Assembly (NCBI RefSeq): GCF_902168175.1
Contig: NZ_CABHOU010000032.1
Coordinates: 1-64,000, forward strand
Direction: 5' to 3'
DNA from: an uncultured Chitinophaga sp.
GTDB lineage: Bacteria > Bacteroidota > Bacteroidia > Chitinophagales > Chitinophagaceae
Length of the DNA stretch: 64,000 nucleotides
Of the stretch, positions 1 to 10,016 are shown one piece after another. The number at the start of each line of letters is the position of its first letter. The first letter of the stretch is position 1. Under the pieces are notes generated by a model. The model was not told the DNA's origin. It did no database searches and was given only the letters and a program-made list of their open reading frames with translations. The translations under genes and the position numbers were made by a program.

Positions 1-722
1 CTGGTGACAAACAGGCTACCATGCAATTGTACGAAGACATACTGGCCGATGCTAACCGTTACGGCCTGCTGGTGATCTTCCACGGTGCTACCATGCCACG
101 CGGCTGGGAGCGGATGTATCCTAACTACGCAGGCAGCGAGGCTGTTCTTGCTTCCGAAAACCTGATCTTTACCCAGCATGCCAATGATAACGAAGCCTTC
201 AACGCTACCCTGCATCCTTTTATCAGGAACACGACCGGTTCCATGGAATTCGGCCCTGTGCTGCTGAATAAGCGGCACAACCGCGAAAACAACGGCGGCA
301 CGATACGCAAAACCACCGACGTCTTCCAGCTGGCTACCGCAGTACTGTTCCAGAACCCTGTGCAGGTATTTTCACTGGCTCCCAACAACCTGCAGGATGC
401 CCCAGCTTTGGTCATCGACTTTATGAAACAGGTACCTACTACCTGGGATGAAACGCGCTTCATCGATGGATACCCGGGCAAATACGCAGTGCTGGCCCGT
501 CGTCATAAAGACAAATGGTATTTGGCAGCTATTAACGCGCAGCCAGAAACGTTGAAACTGAAAGTGAACCTGGGCATGTTTGGAAATAACAGCCTGGTGA
601 AATACAGTGATGATAAGGATAGGAAGCCGGTGATGGAGAACGCTGCAGCAGATAAGAAAGGTAATATCGATATAGAGGTGAGGTCTGGTGGTGGTGTGAT
701 TATTACCAATGCTTCGAAGTAG
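1..722 (+). CDS. Glycoside hydrolase family 97 (alpha-glucosidase/galactosidase type), C-terminal part only
   Basis: The reading frame is open from the window edge, and codons before the first Met at 21 stay in frame (GDKQAT), so the start lies upstream. About 240 residues are visible. They match the end of the GH97 catalytic barrel: FHGATMPRGWERMYPN, then GSEAV and a segment with IRNTTGSMEFGPV. A beta-sandwich tail follows, containing VPTTWDETRFIDGYPGKYAV. GH97 enzymes (SusB family) release terminal alpha-linked glucose or galactose from oligosaccharides, usually in the periplasm of Bacteroidota. The next gene on the same strand is also a glycosidase, which suggests a carbohydrate locus extending to the left. 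Whether the enzyme retains or inverts, and its signal peptide, cannot be judged here. Confidence 0.85.
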   Translation, partial: GDKQATMQLYEDILADANRYGLLVIFHGATMPRGWERMYPNYAGSEAVLASENLIFTQHANDNEAFNATLHPFIRNTTGSMEFGPVLLNKRHNRENNGGTIRKTTDVFQLATAVLFQNPVQVFSLAPNNLQDAPALVIDFMKQVPTTWDETRFIDGYPGKYAVLARRHKDKWYLAAINAQPETLKLKVNLGMFGNNSLVKYSDDKDRKPVMENAAADKKGNIDIEVRSGGGVIITNASK

Positions 723-955
723 GATGTTGAGATAATTCATCGCGCAGTCTTAACAATGTAATCGTCATTTTAGTTTTTTTTATAGAACGCATCAGATCTC
801 AGGGGAAATAAATCTTTCCCTGAGATCAATTTACCAGGATACTTCTTTGCCATCTGCCCCAGGGTTAACTTGCCTGCCCCCCCATCATTTATATTACCAT
901 TTCCGGCAAATATTCTGTATTTAGTTCGAAGTTCTTACCACATTTCAAAACAACC

Positions 956-2758
956 ATGAAAAAGACTATTTATTATCTGCTATTGTTATTGACCTGCGCC
1001 GTCCCGGATTCCCTGGCGCAGGTGCCTAAACTCCCGACTAAATGGACTAAACCGGCCATGGAAGCCAAGGTCCCATTGAACGAATATCCCCGTCCGCAAT
1101 TACAGCGGGCCGACTGGCTTTGCCTGAACGGTAAGTGGGATTACCTCGGTGGCAAACAGGTGGCCACTGCGCTAAACCCTTCTAAACCAATTTCTTTTGA
1201 AGGGAAAACAGAACAGATACTGGTGCCTTATTGCCCCGAATCTGTTTTATCCGGCATAGAACGCAACCTGGAAACCAACTTGTGGTACCACCGTACGTTC
1301 GAAGTACCTGCTTCCTGGAAAGGTAAACAGGTGTTACTTCATTTTGAAGCCGTAGACCATGATGCCACTGTATTTGTAAATGGCCGGAAAGCGGGCGCAC
1401 ATGCTGGTGGATATGATGCGTTTACCGTAAACATCACGCCTTTTTTAGAAGCAGGAGCCAACACGCTGGTGGTCGCCGCGTTTGATGCGAATGATGGTCG
1501 TACACCGTCTGGTAAAAATGGCCCGCGTGGTGATTATACTTTTACTTCCGGTATCTGGCAGTCGGTATGGCTGGAGCCAGTGAGCGCCGTTTACATTAAA
1601 AGCATCCGTTTACTGCCCGATGTAGCGAACAGTCGCCTGAAGGTGCTGGTGGATGCCGATGCTGCGCAGGTATCTGCATTAGCGCTGGACGGTAAAAGCA
1701 CGGTGGCGGAAGTAAAGGGAACCGCAGGAACCGCCTTTTATATCCCGCTAAAAAATCCAAAATTATGGTCACCCGATGCGCCTTTCCTGTATGATCTGAA
1801 ACTCAGCCTGCATGATAAAAAAGGCAATATTACCGACGAGGTGACGAGCTACTTTGGTATGCGCGATGTGAAACTGGGTAAGGTAGATGGGGTAGTGAGA
1901 CCACTGCTCAATGATCAATTCGTAATGCAGGTAGGGCTGCTGGACCAGGGCTATTGGCCCGACGGCATTTTAACTGCTCCCACAGAAGAAGCATTGAAAT
2001 ACGATGTGGAATTTACGAAGAAGGCCGGCTTCAACCTGATCCGGAAACACATGAAAACCGAGCCTAAACGGTTCTATTATTGGGCTGATAAACTCGGTGT
2101 ACTCGTATGGCAGGATATGCCGGCCATCTGGTTCCAGCATGAAGATACAGCCAATGCCCGCACTACTTTCCGTAAGGAACTGAAGGCAATGATGGACGAT
2201 CTGTACAATTCGCCTTCCATTATCACCTGGGTGCCGTTTAACGAAAACTGGGGCGCATTTGATGTGAAGGAGATCACCGACTGGGTGAAACAGTATGATC
2301 CCTCCAGGCTGGTGAACGGTAACTCCGGCTTTAATAACAACCCCGGTTACCAGAAAGCGTACGGCGATCCGGGCAACGGTGATTTTGTAGATACGCATAT
2401 TTACATAGGCCCCAATGATGCCTCCGTGCCGGATGATAAACGCGCTGCGTCTTTAGGAGAATTCGGCGGACTGGGCTTATTCGTAAGAGGCCATATGTGG
2501 CCGGTAGAAAACAATGCTTACGGTTTTGAACCCACGAAAGCCGCCCTCAGCGACCGCTATGTACTCCTGATGGACCAGGTAGAACAGTTGATGAGGTACC
2601 GGGGACTAAGCGTAGCCGTGTATACACAAACCACCGACGTTGAGCATGAAGTAAACGGCGTACTAACGTATGACCGTGCAGTGGAGAAAATGGACGTGGA
2701 AAAGATCAAAGAGGTAAACCAGGCAGTGATCAATGCTGGTAAAAAGATGAATAAGTAG
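956..2758 (+). CDS. Secreted glycoside hydrolase family 2 protein (beta-galactosidase/beta-glucuronidase-like)
   Basis: 600 aa with a Sec signal peptide ([16 protein letters not shown]...SLAQ). The GH2 layout is visible. A jelly-roll sugar-binding domain covers about residues 40-210 ([20 protein letters not shown]). An Ig-like domain covers about 215-305. The TIM barrel runs from about 310 to the end. The expected acid/base Glu is E430 in VPFNENWG, and the nucleophile is probably E502 in [36 protein letters not shown] is the family hallmark (quoted in parts: IRKHMK, WADKLG, WQDMP). It is shorter than LacZ because the C-terminal domains are absent, as in many Bacteroidota GH2 proteins. The substrate is not predictable. 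A hairpin follows at 2767-2795. Confidence 0.88.
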   Translation: MKKTIYYLLLLLTCAVPDSLAQVPKLPTKWTKPAMEAKVPLNEYPRPQLQRADWLCLNGKWDYLGGKQVATALNPSKPISFEGKTEQILVPYCPESVLSGIERNLETNLWYHRTFEVPASWKGKQVLLHFEAVDHDATVFVNGRKAGAHAGGYDAFTVNITPFLEAGANTLVVAAFDANDGRTPSGKNGPRGDYTFTSGIWQSVWLEPVSAVYIKSIRLLPDVANSRLKVLVDADAAQVSALALDGKSTVAEVKGTAGTAFYIPLKNPKLWSPDAPFLYDLKLSLHDKKGNITDEVTSYFGMRDVKLGKVDGVVRPLLNDQFVMQVGLLDQGYWPDGILTAPTEEALKYDVEFTKKAGFNLIRKHMKTEPKRFYYWADKLGVLVWQDMPAIWFQHEDTANARTTFRKELKAMMDDLYNSPSIITWVPFNENWGAFDVKEITDWVKQYDPSRLVNGNSGFNNNPGYQKAYGDPGNGDFVDTHIYIGPNDASVPDDKRAASLGEFGGLGLFVRGHMWPVENNAYGFEPTKAALSDRYVLLMDQVEQLMRYRGLSVAVYTQTTDVEHEVNGVLTYDRAVEKMDVEKIKEVNQAVINAGKKMNK

Positions 2759-2766
2759 ATGTGTTG

Positions 2767-2800
2767 ACCATCCTTCGGCGTTGCCGGAGGATGGTTTATA
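2767..2800 (+). terminator. Rho-independent terminator after the GH2 gene
   Basis: A 13-bp near-perfect stem (ACCATCCTTCGGC / GCCGGAGGATGGT) with a 3-nt loop, followed by TTTATAAAA, 8 nt after the stop codon. Confidence 0.65.
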
Positions 2801-2971
2801 AAATATCGGAAGTCTGAAAACAATGGCGGTCCGGTTTTTAAAAGATGGCCAGTCATCCAACTTCATGTAACAAACGGTCATCCATATTGCCAATTAGGTT
2901 CCCAGCTGAAAACCGCTGCCCGGCCACCGTTGTGTCACTCCCTTCAGCTTTTTTTCGCTGCTAACCAGCCA

Positions 2972-5900
2972 TCACAATGCAATGTCCTGGTACATATTCT
3001 CTATCCTCGAAACCGGCCGCTGCATGCCGTTCGTAAGCTTCGGCACTTCGGTCTGCAGGTACAGCAACAACTCCGACAATAGTACTTTCCCGTCCTTATT
3101 GCGGTCGGCCGCCTGCTCTCCCAGGCCTTTCTTCAGGCAATAGGTAAACGCTCCATTTTTCAGGTGATCGTATTCTCCTGCACGTTCCAGTCCGCCAGCT
3201 GCAGCCAACACCGTGGCGCCTGCGCCCTTTCGCAAATCGCGGAAGGTATTTTTCATCAGGTCGAAAGCGTTGAAATTTTTCGATGTCACGGCGCCTTCGC
3301 CGCGGCCCTCCATTTTTACCTTACCCTTTTGCGCATCGGCCCGGGCAAAAATGTTGGTATTGGCCTTATCGATTTCGCCGGAGTAGCAGGCGTCCAGCAG
3401 CATCACCTTTTTACGGCTGGGAATGCGTGCCATCAGCGATTCCAGGGAGTCGTACGGTAAACTGCCTGTAGCAGGCTGCTTAAACGCGGTCGGGTAACAT
3501 CCGAGGTAATAATCTTTTTTCGAATCGAACATGCCATGGCCAGCATAAAACACGATCACCTTATCATCCACTTTCGATTGCAGCAGTTCCTGCGCCTTAC
3601 GGAGTATGTTTGTGACCGTTACTTCCGAATCTTTCAGCAATAGTGGAATAACCCGCCCATACTTCCCGGCCTCGCCGGCGAACAAGTTTACCACTTCTTC
3701 TGCATCTTTGGCCGCATAACGCAGGTTTTTGGTACCATCGCTGTACGTGCCGGCGCCAATGGCCAGGATGTACAGATCAGGCTTACGTGGAGGCGCAGCA
3801 TACTGGGCTTCCAGTGTTTCCGTCAAACTTTCTACGCCCTGCTCATTCAGCACCGAAACGCGGATGTCGTTGTGCCCGGCCGAGAGTACCAGTTGCAGTG
3901 GCTGTTGCAGTTTGCCACTTTTGTGGGCTTTTACGGACAGGCCGCCGCCATATACCGGCACACCATTTACGGTCAGCAATACCCGGTCGAGGTTGTAAAG
4001 GGTATCCGTAGCCGTGAGTGTAAAGGTATACAGGCTGTCGCGCTGGCCGATGCTGCCCGGCACAACCTTTACCTGTGGCACGTTATATACCCAGTCCTTT
4101 TCGAACATCGCCGTATCGAAGCCCATTTTCTCAATACGTTTCAGGTAGGCAGCACGGTAAGCTTCTACGGTTTCGCGGGGAGCGCCCGTGCGTTCCAGTA
4201 TCTTATCGGGCCGGTTATACCGCAGGTCGAACTGGTCGAAAAAGTATTGGCGGCTATTGATATCAAAATAGATGTTCTCCGCACCTTTTCGCGAAGCCAT
4301 ATAATATCCGTCGCTCGCATACATTATCCAATCGCAGCTGTCGAGTGGCACAAAGGTGGCCAGGGAGCGCGTACCGTAAGCTACACTGCCAAAGCCGATA
4401 ACGCCGTTGCCGTTACCACCCACCGAGTATATCTTGTTGGTATAACTGCCGAGTTGCCGGCCGTACCAATCATTGTCCGGCGGCCGCCCCAGGTTTTGTC
4501 CTGTTTCCAGATCTACGGTTTTAGTGGTGTATTTACTGCCCACCAGGTGGCTGGTAATCATCAATGCCCTTCGACCGTCTTTCAGCACGCTCAGGTCTTT
4601 AATGTGATACCCGCTGTCTGACAGTACCCGTATCAGGTGGCCGTCTTCCGGGCTCCACACATAACCGTTTCCTTCATTTTCCAGGGTCAGCATATATTTA
4701 CCATCGGCAGTATAAATCACATCATCGATCGTACGTTGATGTTGGAATACTGTCAATGGTTCTCCTGGCTGAAAAGCAAAATGTTTTACCCATTTATCAT
4801 ACCTGCTCGCAAACATAAACGAGTTGGATGCGCCCGACATGGCGAAGTGGTCCGATGGTGCTACCGCTCCCTTAAAACGTTGGCGCAGCTGGCCGTCTGG
4901 CAAACTCCTCAACTCACCGGCACTGGCCACACCCGCCATGAGTGAGTTGCCCACGCGCGAAAAACGGTAAAAGGCGTCACGTAGTCCTGCAGGTATCATC
5001 TCGCGTTTACCGCCGTTCGCAATGTTCCATGCCAGTGTGCGGCCGTCCCGGTTTACGGTGTAAATACTATCTTCTGCCTGGTTAAAGGTGAAGTCTTTGA
5101 TTTCGTCACCATCTGGGTCGCCATACATTTTCAGCTGCTTTTTATTTCCCGGTTTCCAGACAGACATAGCCGCGCCGCCCTCACGCAGCACGATCCAGTT
5201 GGCGGCGGGCGATAAGTAAACGCGGTCGTAGCCGTTTAAATCAAGGTCCCAGCGGTACAGTTCTTTACCGGCTATCATGTCCCAGTACACCATCGTGTAG
5301 GCCACCTTCGATCCTTGTTGCCGCCCGTCTCTGTACAGTACGGCGGCCGCTGTTTTACCATCGGCGCTTACCGAAACGTATTGCAGCCGGGCGTCCTGTT
5401 GTTGGGGCAGAAGGTACTCCTGGCCGGTGGCGAGGTCTTTTGCCCGCGCCTGCAACAGGTCGAGCAGGTAGCGGCCGTTTTCTGAAAAATAAGCGAACGT
5501 ATTATCCGGGAATGGCCATGTTTCTTCAGTGCCGGTTAAGACATTCCACATCGTTGCCCCATATTGGTCCTGCATGACCTGCAACATCCCGTTCTCGCTA
5601 TCTTCATAAGTCGCGATCAGGTACTTGCCATCGCCAGAATACTGGAGGTTGCGCACAAAACCACCTTTCGTGTAAAAGGTATGTGTTTCGCGGCCGGTGG
5701 CCATGTCCCACAACTTCACTTCGGAGCGTGCTGTAGCCACTTGTCTGCCGGTCGGTGAAACCGCCATCGCACTGAGTACGCCGATGTGCCCCAGTGGCAG
5801 GACCATCTTTGGTTCTACATGATAGCGGGGCGTAAATTCAATTTCCGCTTGGGCTGATGTATTTTCCCGGTCGTCGTGTGCCTTAATTTCGAACACGTTT

Positions 5901-7603
5901 CTTTTTCCCCATAAAGCAAACGGCTGATCTTTATATTTTTTAAATGGCACCACGATGAACATGGTGTCTTCGTTGAACATTTTATCCGCAGTGTTGAAGC
6001 CGAATTCATTTCGTGCATCTTTAATGATCAAACGCCCGTTCAGAAATATCTGTATCAAAGGCATTACCATCCCGCCTTTCACTACTTTGGCGCGGAGTTC
6101 CGGTGCCGCACTGTTGGCGGCGATAGGTGATATGATGATCCTGGTCTGCTTCCGCTCACGCACACCCGCCGCATCCGGCGATATGATCTGCCTGAAGAGG
6201 CCGGGGCTAAGGTACTTCGCCAGCGTATCTTTCACATCCCGGATGATGGTTAAACCCTGTACTTCGTACAACTGTTTCAACGCGCCGGGGGAGCCGTCGA
6301 GGTGCCCGTTGCCATCGTTTACCATCCAGTCGGTGCTGTCTATGGCAAACAGGCCAAGCCCGCGTTTGTTAGTGCTATTGTACACCACGCCAAAGTTTTC
6401 ATATATCTTATAAATCCGTTCGTAATATCCCCTCACCGAAGCCTGCGTATTCAGCGCGGGATGTTCGTTATGACTGTCTCGACCTACATCCACATAATCG
6501 GGCAGGTTTGGGATAAACTTGCCAGTTTTGATTTCCCAGCCTTTATTATTGCCGAAAGCATGTCGGGTGACGATGAATTTGCCATCTTCCGAAAAACTGA
6601 TATCGCTCACCGGCGAAGAATGACCGGCGATTTCACGTACTACCTTGCCGGTTTTGGGATCGCGGAAATTAACTTTGCGGTAATCGCCGTTGTAGCTGGC
6701 GAGCAGCTTTCCATCGGGTGTAAAGGTAGGCTCGTACACCTTGTCTTTGTCTTTTACCTGGTACAGGGTATCGCCGCCGGCGATGTCTACCGCCGTGAGT
6801 GTGCCACGACCGTATACGAATACGATTTTATTATCGGGCGATATCATGATTAAATCTTCATCGGAACAATAACCGAAAATCGTGCGCAGCAATCGGCCTT
6901 CTTTCAGTTTCCACAGTTCGATTTTTGGCTTGCGAAAGCTTTTAACGGCAACGGCCATCAGCGACTGGTCGGGCGAAATGCCAGTCGTGCCCAGCGACCA
7001 GTATTCATCGTCCAGTTTCCCTTTTACAGTACCATTTACTGTCCCGTTTTTAACATCGATAGCGTTGAGCTGGTAGTTTTTGTGATTGTCGCTGAATTTT
7101 CTTTGTATTATACCGTCGTGGTAACCCCACAGGCGATCATCGTCCCCGGCGACCTGCTTTGTTACTGGCGCACCATCTTCGATGCTGTACCACTTGCCGC
7201 CACTGTATACGGTGCTGCCGTCAGGCGCGAGCAGAAGATGACCGCCCTGGTCGGCGGGCTTCTCCGATATTTTCTTACCCGTCACCATATCCCAGAGGGA
7301 AAGTACGGTGGCATTGGGATACTCGGTAGTATGCAGCGTTAGGATTTGTTGCCGGCCAGGTACGAAAGCTGCCTGGCGCATATCGGCGTTTTTTACCCGG
7401 AACTCGCGAAGTTCCAGTCCCGCCGTTACATCCCACAACACGGCCATCTGATCAACGGAAGCGGTCACCATATATCGTCCGTTGGCAGAAAATGCGATGT
7501 CATTAATGGGGCCCTGGTGGCCGGTGCTAAGTACCAGGCCCTGTGCCTGCGCGGGGCGGCATATCACCAGCAGCAGCACAGCCAGCGGAAGTATACGTTT
7601 CAT
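2972..7603 (-). CDS. Exported WD40-repeat protein with C-terminal caspase-like (peptidase C14) domain
   Basis: 1543 aa with a Sec signal peptide (MKRILPLAVLLLVICRPAQAQ). Two WD40 beta-propeller regions are visible, about residues 25-370 and 600-1080, with repeats such as HQGPINDIAFSANGRYMVTA and GHIGVLSAMAVSPTG. The caspase fold spans about 1275-1540, starting at DLYILAIGAG. The catalytic dyad is H1356 in FYAGHG and C1406 in LLDACYSGE. Near the C-terminus, residues 1500-1511 (DRNKDGKVLLSE) form a canonical EF-hand loop, so calcium dependence is plausible by analogy with metacaspases. It is the last gene of a three-gene operon, 11 nt after the preceding stop codon. The WD40 part probably binds or scaffolds a partner. 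Export of the protease to the envelope is inferred from the signal peptide. Substrates are unknown. Confidence 0.88.
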   Translation of the reverse strand: MKRILPLAVLLLVICRPAQAQGLVLSTGHQGPINDIAFSANGRYMVTASVDQMAVLWDVTAGLELREFRVKNADMRQAAFVPGRQQILTLHTTEYPNATVLSLWDMVTGKKISEKPADQGGHLLLAPDGSTVYSGGKWYSIEDGAPVTKQVAGDDDRLWGYHDGIIQRKFSDNHKNYQLNAIDVKNGTVNGTVKGKLDDEYWSLGTTGISPDQSLMAVAVKSFRKPKIELWKLKEGRLLRTIFGYCSDEDLIMISPDNKIVFVYGRGTLTAVDIAGGDTLYQVKDKDKVYEPTFTPDGKLLASYNGDYRKVNFRDPKTGKVVREIAGHSSPVSDISFSEDGKFIVTRHAFGNNKGWEIKTGKFIPNLPDYVDVGRDSHNEHPALNTQASVRGYYERIYKIYENFGVVYNSTNKRGLGLFAIDSTDWMVNDGNGHLDGSPGALKQLYEVQGLTIIRDVKDTLAKYLSPGLFRQIISPDAAGVRERKQTRIIISPIAANSAAPELRAKVVKGGMVMPLIQIFLNGRLIIKDARNEFGFNTADKMFNEDTMFIVVPFKKYKDQPFALWGKRNVFEIKAHDDRENTSAQAEIEFTPRYHVEPKMVLPLGHIGVLSAMAVSPTGRQVATARSEVKLWDMATGRETHTFYTKGGFVRNLQYSGDGKYLIATYEDSENGMLQVMQDQYGATMWNVLTGTEETWPFPDNTFAYFSENGRYLLDLLQARAKDLATGQEYLLPQQQDARLQYVSVSADGKTAAAVLYRDGRQQGSKVAYTMVYWDMIAGKELYRWDLDLNGYDRVYLSPAANWIVLREGGAAMSVWKPGNKKQLKMYGDPDGDEIKDFTFNQAEDSIYTVNRDGRTLAWNIANGGKREMIPAGLRDAFYRFSRVGNSLMAGVASAGELRSLPDGQLRQRFKGAVAPSDHFAMSGASNSFMFASRYDKWVKHFAFQPGEPLTVFQHQRTIDDVIYTADGKYMLTLENEGNGYVWSPEDGHLIRVLSDSGYHIKDLSVLKDGRRALMITSHLVGSKYTTKTVDLETGQNLGRPPDNDWYGRQLGSYTNKIYSVGGNGNGVIGFGSVAYGTRSLATFVPLDSCDWIMYASDGYYMASRKGAENIYFDINSRQYFFDQFDLRYNRPDKILERTGAPRETVEAYRAAYLKRIEKMGFDTAMFEKDWVYNVPQVKVVPGSIGQRDSLYTFTLTATDTLYNLDRVLLTVNGVPVYGGGLSVKAHKSGKLQQPLQLVLSAGHNDIRVSVLNEQGVESLTETLEAQYAAPPRKPDLYILAIGAGTYSDGTKNLRYAAKDAEEVVNLFAGEAGKYGRVIPLLLKDSEVTVTNILRKAQELLQSKVDDKVIVFYAGHGMFDSKKDYYLGCYPTAFKQPATGSLPYDSLESLMARIPSRKKVMLLDACYSGEIDKANTNIFARADAQKGKVKMEGRGEGAVTSKNFNAFDLMKNTFRDLRKGAGATVLAAAGGLERAGEYDHLKNGAFTYCLKKGLGEQAADRNKDGKVLLSELLLYLQTEVPKLTNGMQRPVSRIENMYQDIAL

Positions 7604-7614
7604 GGGGAAATGTT

Positions 7615-8448
7615 TTAACGCATGCGATCGTACATCGCACGGAATACAATAATATCGGGATGTCCGTAGTTGTTGGCGAGGTGCCTGTATACATCGGTAA
7701 AAACCTGATCGGCCGCATCGGCCTGGCCCGCGTGGTGTTGGGTGGACAAGCGGCGCACGAGGTCCATTTCAGTCACGATTTGTTTTTCGGACACCACCAC
7801 GAATTGTAGTTTGGCCAATGGCACGGCTACTTCGGTAAGGTCGTCGTAGTACATCAGCTGCATGTCTGTAGCCTCGTCGGTTTTCACAATGTTGCCGCCC
7901 TTCCTGAATATGTGTTGGTCCAACCGCAGGTAAAGCGAATCATTTTTGCCGGTTACAAATTCAAGTGGCTGGTTTACGATTGCGCCCTTATACTGGTACC
8001 TTACAAAGCAATACCGGTCCTTTCGCTGCGGAAATCCTTGCGAATTCAACGGCAATAGTTCGGTGCCGATTACCAGGCGTTTGGTGTAGTGCTGGAAATA
8101 ATTGCCAAGGTCTTCAGGACTATTCATCATACCAGAGCGCGTACTTAGTATGATGGTTTCGGTGGTGGGCAGCAGGTTGTCTTTCAGCAACGCTAATATT
8201 TCATTCGGGCGCGATGTGGGCTGACGCTTCTTCGGCGCTACTTCATAACTTCCCTTTTTAGGATGATACACGTTGAATTTATCGCGCGGGGAGCGGAACA
8301 CGAAAGCCGCGTTGATGTCCACACTGTCGCCCACTACCAGCAGATGGTTGCTTCCCTGCTGTTTAACCGGGCATTGAATGTTTACCACGTAATAGTAATC
8401 GGCCTGTGTGGGCAGCAGTGTGTAGAGAAATAGCAATAATATCTTCAT
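7615..8448 (-). CDS. Exported protein of unknown function in the CHASE2-caspase operon
   Basis: 277 aa, not recognised. It begins with a short signal peptide (MKILLLFLYTLLPTQA) and has no other membrane segment. The mature part looks mixed alpha/beta with alternating hydrophobic strands, for example ETIILSTRSG, KRLVIGTELLPL and AKLQFVVVSEKQ. The C-terminal 60 residues are helical and charged. No catalytic motif is evident. It lies between the CHASE2 gene (17 nt upstream) and the caspase gene (11 nt downstream), so the three are almost certainly co-transcribed. It is a candidate adaptor or inhibitor between sensor and protease; this is inference from position only. Confidence 0.7.
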   Translation of the reverse strand: MKILLLFLYTLLPTQADYYYVVNIQCPVKQQGSNHLLVVGDSVDINAAFVFRSPRDKFNVYHPKKGSYEVAPKKRQPTSRPNEILALLKDNLLPTTETIILSTRSGMMNSPEDLGNYFQHYTKRLVIGTELLPLNSQGFPQRKDRYCFVRYQYKGAIVNQPLEFVTGKNDSLYLRLDQHIFRKGGNIVKTDEATDMQLMYYDDLTEVAVPLAKLQFVVVSEKQIVTEMDLVRRLSTQHHAGQADAADQVFTDVYRHLANNYGHPDIIVFRAMYDRMR

Positions 8449-8465
8449 GGCAATACGTTTTCTGG

Positions 8466-9716
8466 TTAGGCATTGTTGGTGTTGTTAACGATGGTGGGCG
8501 GCAGTTTCAGATAAGCCTCAATGGAGGGCCACTTGCGGATGATCAGGCGAACGAGGCTCATATAAATGATCATCACGATAATATCTGCATGTACATCAAA
8601 AATAAAGAACGAGAACAGAGAAATGCCCCATATTGCCATGCTGATACTGAGGAAGCGCAACATTTTCCGCCCCCAGGAATTGCGAATGATAGCGTGTTTC
8701 AGGCGGCGGTGGGCGGAAAAGTAAAATACCAGATAGGAGAGTCCGCTGAAGGCAATTATCATCGTCACAATCCACCAGGTGGTGATGCGGTGTTTGTCCT
8801 GGCTGATGTCCTCGTAAATATTGGCGAGGATCAATGGCCCGGGCAGCTGCCCATATACGGTTTCGTGCAGGTCTGTTTTGTAATTGCCAAGTACGATGAT
8901 CTTATCTTTAAAGGTGCTGTCGAAAAACAGTTGCTCGTTTACCTTTAACAGGGTGCTAATATAATTCAACGACGATATCACTACCCCGTCGCGGCCCCGT
9001 TGTGGTTCGGCGGGACGCATCAACAGGTCAAAAATGATGGTATTAAAATGCGGGCGGCCGTTGATCCAGAGCAGCCCGTAGCGGCGTTCCACCTCGGCCC
9101 CGTTTGGCGAGAGTGCCTCATATACCGCTTGTGGCATGCTTTTGAGCAAACCGTTGTAATATAGTTGATACTTCAGCAGTTTGTCGGAGGCTTCCAGTCC
9201 GTGAGATACGTCGTACCCGGCAAAGCCCATATTTTCCGCAGGGATGTTGAGCCCGGGCAGCCGTGGTGTGCCATTTTCGAGGTAGTAAGGGGTAACATAA
9301 TCCGTCATCATGTAAAACTGGGATGCCAACGCACTATCGCCCGCCCCGGGTTCGTTGAGCAACACATCACAGAGTAAAAATTTAAATTCCCCATGATGAC
9401 GGGCTAATACTTCCAGGAAGGCGCTGAGTGTTTGCCGGTCGGTCACCACATCATTGCCCGTTCCATCACCACGGTCGCGGGTGATAATGTTGCCGCTCAC
9501 ATCCACGAAACAATATTTATCTGCCAACTTTTTACGCGCCCCGGCATCGTTGGTAAACACACGTTTTAGCGTGGCGCTTACTTTAAACAACTGTTCTTCC
9601 AGGCCTATAGAAAAACCGATACCCAGCCAGAGCGTAGACAGGAACAACATGAAAACACCATGGATCAGCGAAACTGACAATGCGGTAAATATTCTGCGAA
9701 CGGGGGCCAGGGACAT
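8466..9716 (-). CDS. CHASE2-domain membrane protein, stand-alone sensor
   Basis: 416 aa. An N-terminal transmembrane helix at about residues 14-34 is followed by an extracytoplasmic CHASE2 domain to about 300 (LADKYCFVDVSGN, FLLCDVLLNEPG, KIIVLGNYKTDLHETVYG). Three closely spaced transmembrane helices follow (WWIVTMIIAFSGLSYLVFYF; FLSISMAIWGISLFSFFIF; DIIVMIIYMSLVRLII), then a cytoplasmic tail of about 25 residues. CHASE2 is a sensing module normally attached to adenylate cyclase, kinase or GGDEF outputs, but here no output domain is present. It is the first gene of the operon with the 277-aa protein and the WD40-caspase, so the downstream exported proteins may act as its output. A TATTTTAG element lies about 22 nt before the start. 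Confidence 0.8.
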   Translation of the reverse strand: MSLAPVRRIFTALSVSLIHGVFMLFLSTLWLGIGFSIGLEEQLFKVSATLKRVFTNDAGARKKLADKYCFVDVSGNIITRDRGDGTGNDVVTDRQTLSAFLEVLARHHGEFKFLLCDVLLNEPGAGDSALASQFYMMTDYVTPYYLENGTPRLPGLNIPAENMGFAGYDVSHGLEASDKLLKYQLYYNGLLKSMPQAVYEALSPNGAEVERRYGLLWINGRPHFNTIIFDLLMRPAEPQRGRDGVVISSLNYISTLLKVNEQLFFDSTFKDKIIVLGNYKTDLHETVYGQLPGPLILANIYEDISQDKHRITTWWIVTMIIAFSGLSYLVFYFSAHRRLKHAIIRNSWGRKMLRFLSISMAIWGISLFSFFIFDVHADIIVMIIYMSLVRLIIRKWPSIEAYLKLPPTIVNNTNNA

Positions 9717-10016
9717 ACTATAGGGAGATTTATCATCCTAAAATAAGAAAAAAAAATGGGGGATTGGAGAAATGGGGAGAGATAACATCAGGATAATAAT
9801 ACATCATGAGGATATGCTGTTCATGTCAACACCTGTTTTTGTAGCAATTACTATTTATTGTAATGCCAGGCTGATCATCCCCGCGATCAGTAAAAATGGT
9901 AGCAATTTCAGTAATAGCTATACTATTCGTCCCTTAACTGGTCGGACATTTGCACTATTGCACGGCAGCCATGTGTGAAACTAATACCTGGCTGAGAACC
10001 AAAACAAACAAAGCAT
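9717..10016. other. Intergenic region between divergent genes
   Basis: 300 nt between the CHASE2 operon and the decayed decarboxylase gene. It should hold the operon promoter; a TAnnTTTG-like element reading toward the CHASE2 gene is at 9738-9745. A short minus-strand stretch (about 9830-9920) reads as a hydrophobic peptide ending KLLPFLLIAGMISLALQ, but it has an in-frame stop just upstream and no start codon. It is probably a remnant or chance. Confidence 0.4.

Noticed and set aside
3164..7342. Many plus-strand frames over 60 codons opposite the WD40-caspase gene
   Set aside because: All are shadows of one long gene with clear domains, and none shows a family motif or start context.
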